The notes beneath the pieces were generated by a model, which saw nothing but the letters and a program-made list of their open reading frames with translations, ran no database searches and was not told the DNA's origin. From Angelakisella sp. (lineage in GTDB: Bacteria > Bacillota > Clostridia > Oscillospirales > Ruminococcaceae): 64,000 nucleotides of DNA. A program made the translations under genes and the position numbers. Below, piece by piece: positions 1-8,111 of the stretch (its first letter is position 1; every line of letters begins with the position of its first letter). The stretch is from positions 62,001 to 126,000 of the forward strand of contig JAHHTQ010000001.1 of the NCBI GenBank assembly GCA_020024555.1. Reading direction: 5' to 3'.

Positions 1-1
1 T

Positions 2-166
2 CTTGCAATAGGCAACAAAGGACAAAATGCCAGACTTGCGGCAAGACTTACAGGTTGGAAAATTGATATAAGACCGGAAAGCGGATTTTATGGTGAAGAA
101 GTAACTGATAGTACAAATTTAAATGTTGATGAAGCTGTGGATACACAAGAAACAACAGAAGAATAA
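2..166 (+). CDS. nusA: Transcription termination/antitermination factor NusA, C-terminal end (partial)
   Basis: Only the last 54 codons are in the window; the gene begins upstream. The visible part starts LAIGNKGQNARLAARLTGWK, the end of a KH RNA-binding domain with the GNKGQN-type GxxG loop typical of NusA, followed by IDIRPES and a short acidic tail (ends TQETTEE). NusA binds RNA polymerase and nascent RNA and modulates pausing, termination and antitermination. Position directly before ylxR, ylxQ and infB is the conserved Firmicutes order, which supports the call. The tail after the KH domain is short, as in Gram-positive NusA, with no proteobacterial C-terminal repeats. Confidence 0.9.
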   Translation, partial: LAIGNKGQNARLAARLTGWKIDIRPESGFYGEEVTDSTNLNVDEAVDTQETTEE

Positions 167-233
167 TATAATTGTATCTATGACTATTGGTAAGTTTTTC
201 ACAAGTTTATTTTTGCAGAAAGAGGCGTGATTA

Positions 234-503
234 ATGCAGATAAAAAAAATACCTATGCGAATGTGTTGTGGTTGCTCGGAGCATTTTCCGAAAAAGGAAC
301 TTGTAAGAGTGGTGCGTTCAAACGAAGGTGAAATATCCATTGATTTAACAGGTAAAAAAGCAGGTAGAGGAGCTTATATTTGTAAGAATATAAAATGCCT
401 TGAAAAAGCTGTTAAAACAAAACGTTTGGAACGTAGCCTAGAAGTTAAAATATCCGATGATATATATTCAAGATTGGAGGAAGAACTGAAAAGCGATGAA
501 TGA
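234..503 (+). CDS. ylxR: YlxR family (DUF448) RNA-binding protein, RnpM-like
   Basis: Small basic protein of 89 residues, the usual size for YlxR. The N-terminal MRMCCGCSEHFPKKELVRVV and the later GRGAYIC are hallmark segments of the DUF448 fold, including the paired cysteines. The family is known as a nucleoid/RNA-associated factor, and in Bacillus it is reported to bind RNase P RNA and modulate its activity. It lies between nusA and ylxQ and overlaps ylxQ by 8 bases, so translation is probably coupled. The ATG at 234 follows a GAAAGAGGCGTG ribosome-binding region. Family assignment is secure; the exact cellular role is known only from relatives. Confidence 0.88.
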   Translation: MQIKKIPMRMCCGCSEHFPKKELVRVVRSNEGEISIDLTGKKAGRGAYICKNIKCLEKAVKTKRLERSLEVKISDDIYSRLEEELKSDE

Positions 504-813
504 TAAACTGTTTTCAATGATTTCTCTTGCCAAGAAAGCAGGAAAGCTGTTAAATGGCTTTGATGTAGTAAAAGAAGCTGTATTGTCACAACAGGCACAT
601 TTGGTTATTTTTTCTGCCGATGTTTCAGAAAGAACAAAAAAGACTATGCTTAGAGTAATTACAGATTGTGGTAATATTATGATGCCAATAAAAGAAACAC
701 CGCTTTTTATGCGTGATTATGCTGTAATTTGTGGCAAACCAACAGGAGTATTGGCAATAACAGACAGCGGATTTGCCACCGCAATAATGAAACTTATACA
801 GGAGGACAGGTAG
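496..813 (+). CDS. ylxQ: YlxQ, L7Ae/L30e-family ribosomal-type RNA-binding protein
   Basis: A 105-residue member of the L7Ae/L30e/S12e/Gadd45 family, whose members bind kink-turn RNA. Supporting segments are the opening MISLAKKAGKLLNGFDVV, the middle LVIFSADVSERTKKTM and the late segment YAVICGKPTGVLAITD, which follow the alpha/beta order of L7Ae proteins. It starts inside the 3' end of ylxR (8-base overlap, with GGAGGAAG just upstream as ribosome binding site) and ends 4 bases before infB, so the three genes look translationally coupled. In relatives the gene is a nonessential part of the nusA-infB operon. Confidence 0.87.
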   Translation: MNDKLFSMISLAKKAGKLLNGFDVVKEAVLSQQAHLVIFSADVSERTKKTMLRVITDCGNIMMPIKETPLFMRDYAVICGKPTGVLAITDSGFATAIMKLIQEDR

Positions 814-817
814 TTAT

Positions 818-3547
818 ATGATAGAAAAGAAAATAAAAGTTAATGAAATAGCAAAAAATTTTGGTGTGTCATCAAAAGAAATTCTTGCAGAGCTAAACGA
901 AAAATATCCGTCAGATACAAGAAAAACCATTTCGGTTTTGGAAAAAGAACATATAGAATACTTAATGGCAAAACATACAGAGTATGCAGAAGAAAAAACT
1001 CTTGATTCATATTTTGCTATGAAACCCGAACCGGCAGAAGAAAAATCGGCAAAAGAGCAAAAAGTTAAAGAATCAAAACCAAAAGCACTAAAAGCAGAAA
1101 AAACTGATAAAACTCAAAAATCCGAAAAAAATGATAAGGTTGAAGTAAAAGATAATATGGTAAAAAAAGACGTAAGAGAAAATAAACCACAAGTGGAAAA
1201 AGAATTTAAGACAGAACAATCCGGAAATCAAAAACCATTTAATAATACAAAGAAAGATTTTGCGCCAAGACAAGACAGAAAATCTTTTGATAACAGACAA
1301 AATGGTTTTAACAAAAACAATAACGACAGAAACGACAAAAATAACTATAATAACCGTAACAATAACGGTAATGGTTTCAACAAAAACTCAAACAATAATT
1401 TTTACCGAAACGGTGATAATGCAAACCGCAATAATCCAAATAACAATAATGCAAATGCAAATAATCAACAAAAACCATTGACACCGCCAAAGTTTGAAGG
1501 TGAAATCGAAATAAAAATGCAACAACCAAAGAAAAAAGAAAAGTCAGAAAATAAACCTGTTGCGCCAAAAGTAACTTCGGAAAAAGTTATTGTTGATATG
1601 CGTTCATCAGAGGTAAACCTTGATAAGTACAATGAACGTTATGAGACTATTGCTCCCGCTCCGTCCCTAAAAGACAATATGGTTAGAAAGCAAAAGTTAA
1701 ATCAACGTTCAGCAAAACGAGGCAAACCTATTAAGAGCAGAAAAGAACGTGATGATGACAAACTACGTCGTTTGGAAATGGAACGTCAACGTCGCCAAAG
1801 ACTTGAAGTAAAACTTCCGGAAGAAATTACAGTCGGAGACCTTGCCGCGCTTTTGAAAGTACAGGCAAGCGAAATTGTAAAGAGACTTATGCCACTTGGT
1901 GTTATGGCATCTGTAAGTGACATAATCGACTTTGACACTGCATCACTTGTTGCTATGGAAATAGGCGCGAAAGTTGAAAAAGAAGTAAAAGTTACAATAG
2001 AAGAACGTCTATTTGAACAAGAAATAGAAGAAGATAATACAGACCCACGCGCTCCTATCGTTGTCGTAATGGGACACGTTGACCATGGTAAAACTTCACT
2101 TCTTGACGCTATCCGTAACGGTAATGTTGCCGACGGTGAGGCAGGCGGTATTACACAGCATATAGGCGCATATCAAGTAATGATTAACGATAAGCCAATT
2201 ACTTTCTTGGACACACCAGGACACGCCGCATTTACATCAATGCGTGCAAGAGGCGCGCAAGTGACAGATATAGCAATACTTGTTGTTGCTGCCGATGACG
2301 GTATTATGCCACAAACAGTAGAGGCTATAAACCATGCGAAAGCGGCGGGCGTTACAATAATTGTCGCTATCAATAAAATGGATAAACCTGTGGCTGACCC
2401 AGATAAAGTTAAACAACAACTTACAGAATATGAACTTGTTCCGGAGGAGTGGGGTGGTGACACAATCTGTGTGCCTGTTTCTGCGAAAAAAGGTATGGGT
2501 ATTGATAATCTGCTTGAAATGGTACAACTTGTTGCAGATATGAAAGAGCTTAAAGCAAACCCACAACGTATGGCTAAGGGTACAGTTATTGAGGCAAAAC
2601 TTGATAAAGGCCGTGGCCCTATCGCTACCATTCTTATTCAAAACGGTACGCTACACACAGGCGATATAATTATCGCAGGCACATCAGTCGGTAAAGTACG
2701 TGTTATGACTGATGACAGAGGCAGAAAACTTGAAGAAGCAGGCCCGTCAACCCCTGTTGAAATTACAGGTCTTGCGGACGTTCCAAACGCAGGTGATATA
2801 TTCAATGCCGTTGAGGACGAAAGACTTGCAAGAGAGCTGGTTGAAAAGAGAAGAATGGAAGAAAAAGAAGAAGAATTCAAAGCATTCCAAAAAGTTACTC
2901 TTGATAATCTGTTCGACCAAATTTCTATCGGTGAAATGAAAGAACTGCCTGTTATTGTTAAAGGTGATGTTCAGGGTTCGGTAGAAGCTGTTAAACAATC
3001 ACTTGAAAAACTATCCAACGAAGAAGTACGAGTAAAAGTTATTCATGGCGCGGTTGGCGCGGTCAGCGAGTCTGACGTTATGCTTGCCGAGGCAAGTGGA
3101 GCTATCATAGTTGGCTTTAACGTTCGTCCTGATCCAATAGCAAAAGAAAATGCGGAGCACTTGGGTGTTGATGTCCGTCTATATAGAATTATTTATGATG
3201 CAATCGAAGAAATAGAAGCGGCTATGAAGGGTATGCTTGCGCCTAAATTTAAAGATGTTGATCTTGGACGCGCAGAAGTACGTGAAGTATACAAGATTAC
3301 AAATGTTGGTTTGGTTGCAGGTTGTTATGTGCTTGACGGTAAAATTTTGCGTAATGCAAATATTCGTGTTGTACGTGACGGTATAGTTATAGCTGATGAC
3401 AAGATGCAAAGCCTAAAAAGATTTAAAGAAGATGTTAAAGAAGTTGCAGAAAGTTATGAATGTGGTATAACTCTTGCTAAATTTACAGATATTAAAGTAG
3501 GAGATATATTTGAAGCATACGAAGTGCAAGAAATAAAAGAAGTTTGA
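818..3547 (+). CDS. infB: Translation initiation factor IF-2
   Basis: Full-length IF-2 of 909 residues, the GTPase that places initiator tRNA on the 30S subunit. In order: an N-terminal IF2_N helical module (about 1-50), a long Lys/Glu then Asn-rich linker (about 60-330), a second IF2_N module (about 335-390), the G domain with G1 GHVDHGKTS near residue 419, G3 DTPGHAAF and G4 NKMD, then domains II to IV. All GTPase motifs including the catalytic histidine of DTPGH are intact. The linker is strikingly rich in asparagine (about 165-220), which makes it longer than average. It is the fourth gene of the nusA operon; ATG at 818 follows an AGGAGGACAGG ribosome binding site. Confidence 0.97.
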   Translation: MIEKKIKVNEIAKNFGVSSKEILAELNEKYPSDTRKTISVLEKEHIEYLMAKHTEYAEEKTLDSYFAMKPEPAEEKSAKEQKVKESKPKALKAEKTDKTQKSEKNDKVEVKDNMVKKDVRENKPQVEKEFKTEQSGNQKPFNNTKKDFAPRQDRKSFDNRQNGFNKNNNDRNDKNNYNNRNNNGNGFNKNSNNNFYRNGDNANRNNPNNNNANANNQQKPLTPPKFEGEIEIKMQQPKKKEKSENKPVAPKVTSEKVIVDMRSSEVNLDKYNERYETIAPAPSLKDNMVRKQKLNQRSAKRGKPIKSRKERDDDKLRRLEMERQRRQRLEVKLPEEITVGDLAALLKVQASEIVKRLMPLGVMASVSDIIDFDTASLVAMEIGAKVEKEVKVTIEERLFEQEIEEDNTDPRAPIVVVMGHVDHGKTSLLDAIRNGNVADGEAGGITQHIGAYQVMINDKPITFLDTPGHAAFTSMRARGAQVTDIAILVVAADDGIMPQTVEAINHAKAAGVTIIVAINKMDKPVADPDKVKQQLTEYELVPEEWGGDTICVPVSAKKGMGIDNLLEMVQLVADMKELKANPQRMAKGTVIEAKLDKGRGPIATILIQNGTLHTGDIIIAGTSVGKVRVMTDDRGRKLEEAGPSTPVEITGLADVPNAGDIFNAVEDERLARELVEKRRMEEKEEEFKAFQKVTLDNLFDQISIGEMKELPVIVKGDVQGSVEAVKQSLEKLSNEEVRVKVIHGAVGAVSESDVMLAEASGAIIVGFNVRPDPIAKENAEHLGVDVRLYRIIYDAIEEIEAAMKGMLAPKFKDVDLGRAEVREVYKITNVGLVAGCYVLDGKILRNANIRVVRDGIVIADDKMQSLKRFKEDVKEVAESYECGITLAKFTDIKVGDIFEAYEVQEIKEV

Positions 3548-3568
3548 TTAATTTTCTTTTTGCAAATT

Positions 3569-3604
3569 ATAACCCACACCCGTTCATTATCGGATGTGGG
3601 TTAT
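3569..3604 (+). terminator. Hairpin between infB and rbfA (attenuator or processing site)
   Basis: Inverted repeat ATAACCCACA ... TGTGGGTTAT, a perfect 10-bp stem extended by CCG/CGG with a one-base bulge. No run of T follows, so it is unlikely to be an efficient intrinsic terminator. It may instead stabilise the 3' end of the infB message, serve as an RNase site, or act as a weak attenuator before rbfA. Confidence 0.5.
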
Positions 3605-3646
3605 AGTCTCATAATAAGCTGTTTGTAAAGGGAGGCAAAAAATACA

Positions 3647-3988
3647 ATGGCAAATTTTAAAGTTCAAAGATACAACGAAGATGTTAAGAGAGAAATTACA
3701 GATATACTGAGAAGCGTAAAAGATCCACGGGTAGATGAACTGTTGACAGTAGTTAAAGTAGACTTATCGAATGATTATTCATACTGTAAAGTATATGTAA
3801 GTTCATTGAACGGAATAGAAAAAGCAAAAGAGAGCGTTAAAGGTTTGCAGAGCGCGGCAGGTTTTATACGTCGTGAGTTATCAATGCGTGTGCAAATGCG
3901 CCGTTCACCTGAACTTAGCTTTGTGGCTGACGATTCTATTGAGCACAGCGCGGAAATATCAAAGAAACTAAACGATTTGTTAAAATAA
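3647..3988 (+). CDS. rbfA: Ribosome-binding factor A
   Basis: A 113-residue KH-like protein that helps 16S rRNA 5' maturation and 30S assembly. Diagnostic parts are the N-terminal QRYNEDVKREITDILRSVKD, the central SNDYSYCKVYVSSL strand and the C-terminal RRSPELSFVADDSIEHSAEI segment, matching RbfA throughout. It has standard length. It follows infB after a hairpin-containing gap and has a GGGAGG ribosome binding site 8-9 bases before the ATG. Order infB-rbfA-nrnA-truB is the usual one in Firmicutes. Confidence 0.95.
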   Translation: MANFKVQRYNEDVKREITDILRSVKDPRVDELLTVVKVDLSNDYSYCKVYVSSLNGIEKAKESVKGLQSAAGFIRRELSMRVQMRRSPELSFVADDSIEHSAEISKKLNDLLK

Positions 3989-4004
3989 AGTATCGGGAGG
4001 AAGA

Positions 4005-4997
4005 ATGGTAATAGATTTACAAAAAGTAATTTTAAATTTAAAACAAAATAACAATATAGCGATACTTGCGCATAAGAATCCTGACGGAGATACCATAGGT
4101 TCATCGTTTGCTTTAATGTATGCTCTGTCAAGTATGGGTAAAAGAAGCCGTGTTTTATGTAATGATGAATATCCGAAAGATTTGATTTTTGCCGTAGGGG
4201 TTTATTCGGAAGAAGATTTTGAGCCGGAGTATTCGGAAGAAGATTTTGAGCCGGAATATGTGGTTAGTGTTGATATATCTGATTCTCAACTTTTGGGTAG
4301 CGACATTTTTAATAAATATGCGAATAAGGTTGATATGGCGATAGATCATCACAGAACGCACAAAAGTTTTGCAAAAGAGGAATATATACAACCAACAGCA
4401 GCGGCAACAGCTGAGATAATATATGAAATTATATTGTCATTAGGCGTAAAAATAACCAAAGAAATCGCAAACTGTATATATTTGGGAATTTCTACCGATA
4501 CAGGTTGTTTTAAATATTCAAACGTAACAAAACATACTTTTTATGTTGCTGGTGAGTTGGTAGAAGCAGGCGCCGATACGGCAAAAATCAATAAGAGAAT
4601 ATTTGATACAAAGTCACGCAAGCAGGTTGAAGTTGAAAGTATTATTGCAAATAGCATTAAGTATTATTTTGATGATAAGTGCGCCGTTGTACAAATTCCC
4701 GTTGATTTTTTGGAGACACACGGCGCAACGGAAGATGATATGTGCAATGTAACAAACATTCCACGTCAGATAGATGGTGTGGAAATATCAGTTGTCATCA
4801 AGGAAAAAGAAGATGGTGTTTGTAAAGCTTCCGTTCGTTGTGACGAAACAATAAACGCAGCGCTTATCTGTCAGACATTTGGCGGTGGCGGTCATTATGC
4901 AGCCGCAGGTTGCGTAATTCCAGGAAATCTTGATACAGCTGAGAAAATGCTTATTGATGCAATAGAAAAAAGATTAAAGGAGATAAATGTAATTTAA
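4005..4997 (+). CDS. nrnA: DHH/DHHA1 phosphoesterase, oligoribonuclease/pAp phosphatase NrnA-like
   Basis: A 330-residue DHH-DHHA1 protein. Visible motifs are AHKNPDGDTIGS (motif I, D27/D29), VDISD (motif II), DHHRTH (motif III, residues about 114-116), STDTG (motif IV) and the substrate-binding GGGGHYAAAG of the DHHA1 domain. NrnA relatives degrade short oligoribonucleotides and dephosphorylate pAp, and related enzymes cleave linear cyclic-dinucleotide products. Residues about 67-84 are a perfect tandem duplication of nine residues (YSEEDFEPE twice), encoded by a 27-bp DNA repeat just before motif II. The stop overlaps the truB start by one base. Confidence 0.9.
   Translation: MVIDLQKVILNLKQNNNIAILAHKNPDGDTIGSSFALMYALSSMGKRSRVLCNDEYPKDLIFAVGVYSEEDFEPEYSEEDFEPEYVVSVDISDSQLLGSDIFNKYANKVDMAIDHHRTHKSFAKEEYIQPTAAATAEIIYEIILSLGVKITKEIANCIYLGISTDTGCFKYSNVTKHTFYVAGELVEAGADTAKINKRIFDTKSRKQVEVESIIANSIKYYFDDKCAVVQIPVDFLETHGATEDDMCNVTNIPRQIDGVEISVVIKEKEDGVCKASVRCDETINAALICQTFGGGGHYAAAGCVIPGNLDTAEKMLIDAIEKRLKEINVI
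4203..4256 (+). repeat. Tandem 27-bp direct repeat inside nrnA
   Basis: Two adjacent 27-bp copies (4203-4229 and 4230-4256), beginning TATTCGGAAGAAGATTTTGA, differ only at the last base (G versus A). The length is a multiple of three, so the reading frame is kept and nine residues are duplicated. Near identity points to a recent replication-slippage event. Confidence 0.95.
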
Positions 4998-5911
4998 TGC
5001 TAGACGGAATAATACTTGTAGATAAACCGGCAGACTTTACTTCTTTTGATGTTGTTGCGAAGGCAAGGGGAATTTGCGGAATACGCAAAATGGGACATGG
5101 CGGAACACTTGATCCAATGGCAACCGGTGTTTTGCCACTGTTTGTCGGCAGAGCCACAAAGGCTATGGAAATTATGCCGATACAGGAAAAAAGATACACT
5201 GCGGGTTTTAGACTTGGTATAGCTACTGATACGCAAGATATAACAGGAAAAATTATATCGGAAAAAATTGTGAAAGTAAAAACTGAGGAAGTTGAAAATG
5301 TTTTGCAAAATTTCCGTGGGGATATTATGCAAATGCCACCTATGTTTTCGGCAATATGGGTAGACGGACAGCGTCTGTATGATATAGCAAGAGAAGGTAG
5401 AGAAGTAAAGCGCGCAAAACGTCCGATAACAATACTTAATTTGGAACTGATAAGTTTTGATGAAGAAAAAAATGAAGGCATACTCGATATTAAATGTTCA
5501 AAAGGAACTTATGTAAGAACACTTATTAATGATATTGGTGAAATGTTGGGTTGTGGCGGCACAATGACAAGTTTACGACGAACCGAAACTATGGGTTATA
5601 CGCTTGAACATTGTTATACGCTTGATGAATTGCAAAAACTTCGTGACAATGACAATATTTTATCGGCAGTACAGCCCATATATACTGCTTTTGAAACTTA
5701 TCCAAAGCTATATTTGTCAGAGAAACACGCCACTTTATTTTTGAATGGTGTGCGTTTGGCATATAGACAGCTGAATAATGTACCGAAAACCGAAAGGTTT
5801 ACAGTGTGGCACAATGATAATTTTTTGGCAACAGCATTTATGGATAAAGAAAAGAATGTGTTGGTTGCAGACAGATTATTTACAATAATACCACCGAAAA
5901 GCAATAAATAA
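4997..5911 (+). CDS. truB: tRNA pseudouridine(55) synthase TruB
   Basis: A 304-residue TruB that converts U55 of the tRNA T-loop to pseudouridine. The catalytic loop GHGGTLDPMATGVLP is complete, with the catalytic aspartate at about residue 39. Further family segments are KRYTAGFRLGIATDTQD, MPPMFSAIWVDGQRLYD and SKGTYVRTLINDIG. The C-terminal part resembles the short PUA-like tail of bacterial TruB. Start ATG overlaps the nrnA stop (TAATG), so the genes are translationally coupled; ribF follows after 20 bases, a common Firmicutes pairing. Confidence 0.96.
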   Translation: MLDGIILVDKPADFTSFDVVAKARGICGIRKMGHGGTLDPMATGVLPLFVGRATKAMEIMPIQEKRYTAGFRLGIATDTQDITGKIISEKIVKVKTEEVENVLQNFRGDIMQMPPMFSAIWVDGQRLYDIAREGREVKRAKRPITILNLELISFDEEKNEGILDIKCSKGTYVRTLINDIGEMLGCGGTMTSLRRTETMGYTLEHCYTLDELQKLRDNDNILSAVQPIYTAFETYPKLYLSEKHATLFLNGVRLAYRQLNNVPKTERFTVWHNDNFLATAFMDKEKNVLVADRLFTIIPPKSNK

Positions 5912-5931
5912 TAAAGGGTGACTGATTTTTA

Positions 5932-6852
5932 ATGAAAATATCACAAGATATTAAAATAGAGAGAACCAATCCGGCGGCAGTTGCACTCGGTTTTTTTGAT
6001 GGGATACATATAGGACACCGTATAGTACTGAATAAATGTGTTGAAGTTGCAAAACAAAGGAATTTAGTCCCCACTGTTTTTACTTTTACTATCACGGACA
6101 CAGTTCCAACATCAAAACAAAATTTGACACTTATACATACCGAACAACAAAAATATGATATATTTCAAAGTATAGGAATTGAGCAAATTGCAACTCCGAA
6201 TTTTAATGATTTTAAAGATTTATCACCGGAAGAATACATAGAAAAAGTTTTGTATAAGTCATTAAATGCCAAAGTGCTTATCTGCGGAAATAACCACCAT
6301 TTTGGTAAAAAAGGCATTGCTGATGTGAATTTTTTGCGAGAATACGCAAAAAAATTTGATATAGAAGTAATTACAGTTGATGACGTAATTCTGGATAATT
6401 TACCGGTAAGTTCTACAAGGATAAGAGAAGCTATTCGACAGGGAGATGTAGAGTTGGCTGAAAAAATGTTAGGAGAGCCGTTTTCTATAACAATGCCGAT
6501 AATTACAGGGAGAAAAGTGGGCAGAACAATTAATTTTCCTACAATTAATCAAAAATTTCCCGAAAAATTTACAATTTTACAATATGGAGTTTATCTTACA
6601 GAGGTAGAATGCGAACAAGGGCATTTTTTTGGTGTGACAAATGTTGGTGTAAAACCTACATTTGATACAGATGATTTAACATGTGAAACCTTTATTTTGG
6701 ACTTTAACGAGGATTTGTATCAGAAAAATGTTAAAATTAGTTTTAAGAAACTATTGCGTAAAGAACAAAAATTTGATACAATAGATGAGTTAAGGCTACA
6801 AATAGCGAATGATGTGAATTGCGCAAAGGAAATACTGTTAAGTAATCACTGA
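5932..6852 (+). CDS. ribF: Bifunctional riboflavin kinase/FAD synthetase RibF
   Basis: A 306-residue two-domain enzyme: an N-terminal FMN adenylyltransferase domain (about 1-180), with LGFFDGIHIGHR carrying the nucleotidyltransferase HxGH motif and LPVSSTRIREAI, and a C-terminal riboflavin kinase domain (about 181-306), with ITGRKVGRTINFPTIN and the GVTNVGVKPTF segment. It makes FMN and then FAD from riboflavin and ATP in the cytoplasm. The length is standard. It is the last recognisable gene of the nusA-to-ribF cluster. Confidence 0.95.
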   Translation: MKISQDIKIERTNPAAVALGFFDGIHIGHRIVLNKCVEVAKQRNLVPTVFTFTITDTVPTSKQNLTLIHTEQQKYDIFQSIGIEQIATPNFNDFKDLSPEEYIEKVLYKSLNAKVLICGNNHHFGKKGIADVNFLREYAKKFDIEVITVDDVILDNLPVSSTRIREAIRQGDVELAEKMLGEPFSITMPIITGRKVGRTINFPTINQKFPEKFTILQYGVYLTEVECEQGHFFGVTNVGVKPTFDTDDLTCETFILDFNEDLYQKNVKISFKKLLRKEQKFDTIDELRLQIANDVNCAKEILLSNH

Positions 6853-6878
6853 TATATTATTGAATGGAGAAATATGAA

Positions 6879-7559
6879 ATGCAGAATAAGAAAATAAGTG
6901 GCTTAGATGACAAAAAAGATTATACGGTATATAAGGTGCTGATAGTTGCCGCTGTTATAATCTTGATAATAGCTGTGGTTGCTGTTGCAACATTTATGTT
7001 GCAGGGTGAACCTATAAAAAGTCCGTTAGATGCAATAAATTATCTTGAATCAAACAGCTATTGGACATATTTTAAACCTGAAATATCAGCGGTACGTGAA
7101 ACAGATGCGCCGATTGAGATTGATGGTAAAAGATATTATGTAACATATTTTACAGACGATGAAACTTCTCCTGAAAAGACATATACATACTATGTAGACA
7201 GCAAGGCAAAAGTCTATTCGATGGATAAGGACGGAAAACTTGTTAAACTTGATAAATATAATCAAAATATACTTCCGGAAAATCGTGAGACATTGAAGAT
7301 AAAACATGTTTATGATGCGAATGATTATTTGTTTGATATGGGTTATGTGGATATGAAAACACTGGCAGAGGATTTGCGTTTTGCCCCTTCAAAAATAATA
7401 GATGATGTATTCTATTATCATATTGCGGCGCTGTATCCTGATAGATTAGATGAGTTTTTCGTATCAAATAACGCTGATGTTTATATAAAGAATGCAAGTG
7501 GTGAAATGGTAAAAGCTGAACCGATAGTTAAGCCTGTTTTGTCACCTGAAAAAGAATAA
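6879..7559 (+). CDS. Single-pass membrane-anchored protein of unknown function
   Basis: About 226 residues. A short charged N-terminus (MQNKKISGLDDKKDYTVYK) is followed by one hydrophobic helix (LIVAAVIILIIAVVAVATFM, about 19-40) and a soluble, presumably extracytoplasmic domain rich in Tyr and Asp. I do not recognise the domain; no catalytic motif is apparent. An in-frame ATG lies at 6864, but GGAGA at 6866-6870 sits 8 bases before the ATG at 6879, which is therefore the better start. It follows ribF by 26 bases and ends at a strong terminator, so it is probably the last gene of the operon. Confidence 0.75.
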   Translation: MQNKKISGLDDKKDYTVYKVLIVAAVIILIIAVVAVATFMLQGEPIKSPLDAINYLESNSYWTYFKPEISAVRETDAPIEIDGKRYYVTYFTDDETSPEKTYTYYVDSKAKVYSMDKDGKLVKLDKYNQNILPENRETLKIKHVYDANDYLFDMGYVDMKTLAEDLRFAPSKIIDDVFYYHIAALYPDRLDEFFVSNNADVYIKNASGEMVKAEPIVKPVLSPEKE

Positions 7560-7565
7560 AAAATA

Positions 7566-7606
7566 AAAACGGTAGTGGAGATTATAATTCTTCGCTACCG
7601 TTTTTT
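7566..7606 (+). terminator. Intrinsic terminator, usable from both strands
   Basis: Stem ACGGTAGTGGA / TTCGCTACCGT (11 pairs with two G-U wobbles), loop GATTATAATTC minus the arms, followed on the plus strand by TTTTTT. The A-rich run before the stem gives T-rich RNA on the minus strand, so it can also end the HMA-protein transcript that converges here. Confidence 0.88.
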
Positions 7607-7612
7607 GTAATA

Positions 7613-7804
7613 TTATTTTTTGATTTCAGCTGTAAAAGCTAGGTCATCGAGTTCGCTGATGGTTTTTTCTACCATATCATCGCTAACTTCTATTGTCTTG
7701 TCCTCAAAATTAAGTGTAAAGTCTATATTTGCATCATTAAGGGCATTTTCAATTCTTGCAACGCATTTTTTGCAATGAATATCTTTTACATATAATTTAG
7801 TCAT
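7613..7804 (-). CDS. Heavy-metal-associated (HMA) domain protein, CopZ-like
   Basis: A 63-residue single-domain HMA protein with the ferredoxin-like pattern: MTKLYVKDIHCKKCVARIEN at the N-terminus carries the metal site, then ALNDANIDFTLNFEDKTIEV and ISELDDLAFTAEI. The site reads H-x-C-K-K-C-V-x-x-I; the usual CopZ residue before the first cysteine pair is Met (MxCxxC), here it is IHCKKC. Such proteins carry Cu(I) or Zn(II) to P-type ATPases or regulators; no ATPase is nearby. Ribosome binding site AAGGAGATACAAT precedes the ATG. Whether it handles copper or zinc cannot be told. Confidence 0.85.
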   Translation of the reverse strand: MTKLYVKDIHCKKCVARIENALNDANIDFTLNFEDKTIEVSDDMVEKTISELDDLAFTAEIKK

Positions 7805-7901
7805 ATTGTATCTCCTTTATTTAGATTTTGTGCCTGTGCATATTATATCACATTTTATTTAAAAGTACAGTGTATTAGAAAAATTTTACAAATAAAAATT
7901 G

Positions 7902-8072
7902 TTAAATAACAGTATATTCCATATTTTCGTATATAAGCTTTGTGCCTATATCTGTTTGGTCAGGCAAAAAGAATACGGCAACCTGATTTTCAATACCATT
8001 TTCATTTGTCAGAATTGCATAGTCACCTATAATATCTTTAACGGTATAGTATGTTTTAATATTTTCACTCAT
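7902..8072 (-). CDS. Small protein resembling DUF3006
   Basis: A 56-residue frame, too short to be caught by a 60-aa cutoff. It begins MSENIKTYYTVKDIIGDYAI and continues LTNENGIENQVAVFFLPDQT then a GTKLIYENMEYTVI end. The pattern D-x-I-x-G-D-Y-A-I-L, followed by a hydrophobic strand, LP and a Gly-containing turn, is like the DUF3006 family of small beta-barrel proteins of unknown function. AGGA sits 8 bases upstream of the ATG. It lies between the HMA protein and the hairpin element on the same strand. The gene looks real because of its ribosome binding site and family-like pattern; function unknown. Confidence 0.65.
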   Translation of the reverse strand: MSENIKTYYTVKDIIGDYAILTNENGIENQVAVFFLPDQTDIGTKLIYENMEYTVI

Positions 8073-8111
8073 ATTTTATTTCCTATTCTGCTTTAATTTT
8101 TTAAAGAAAAA

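Noticed and set aside
7899..8096. A 65-codon plus-strand open frame at the DUF3006-like locus
   Set aside because: The minus strand in the same place encodes a better protein with a ribosome binding site and a family-like pattern.
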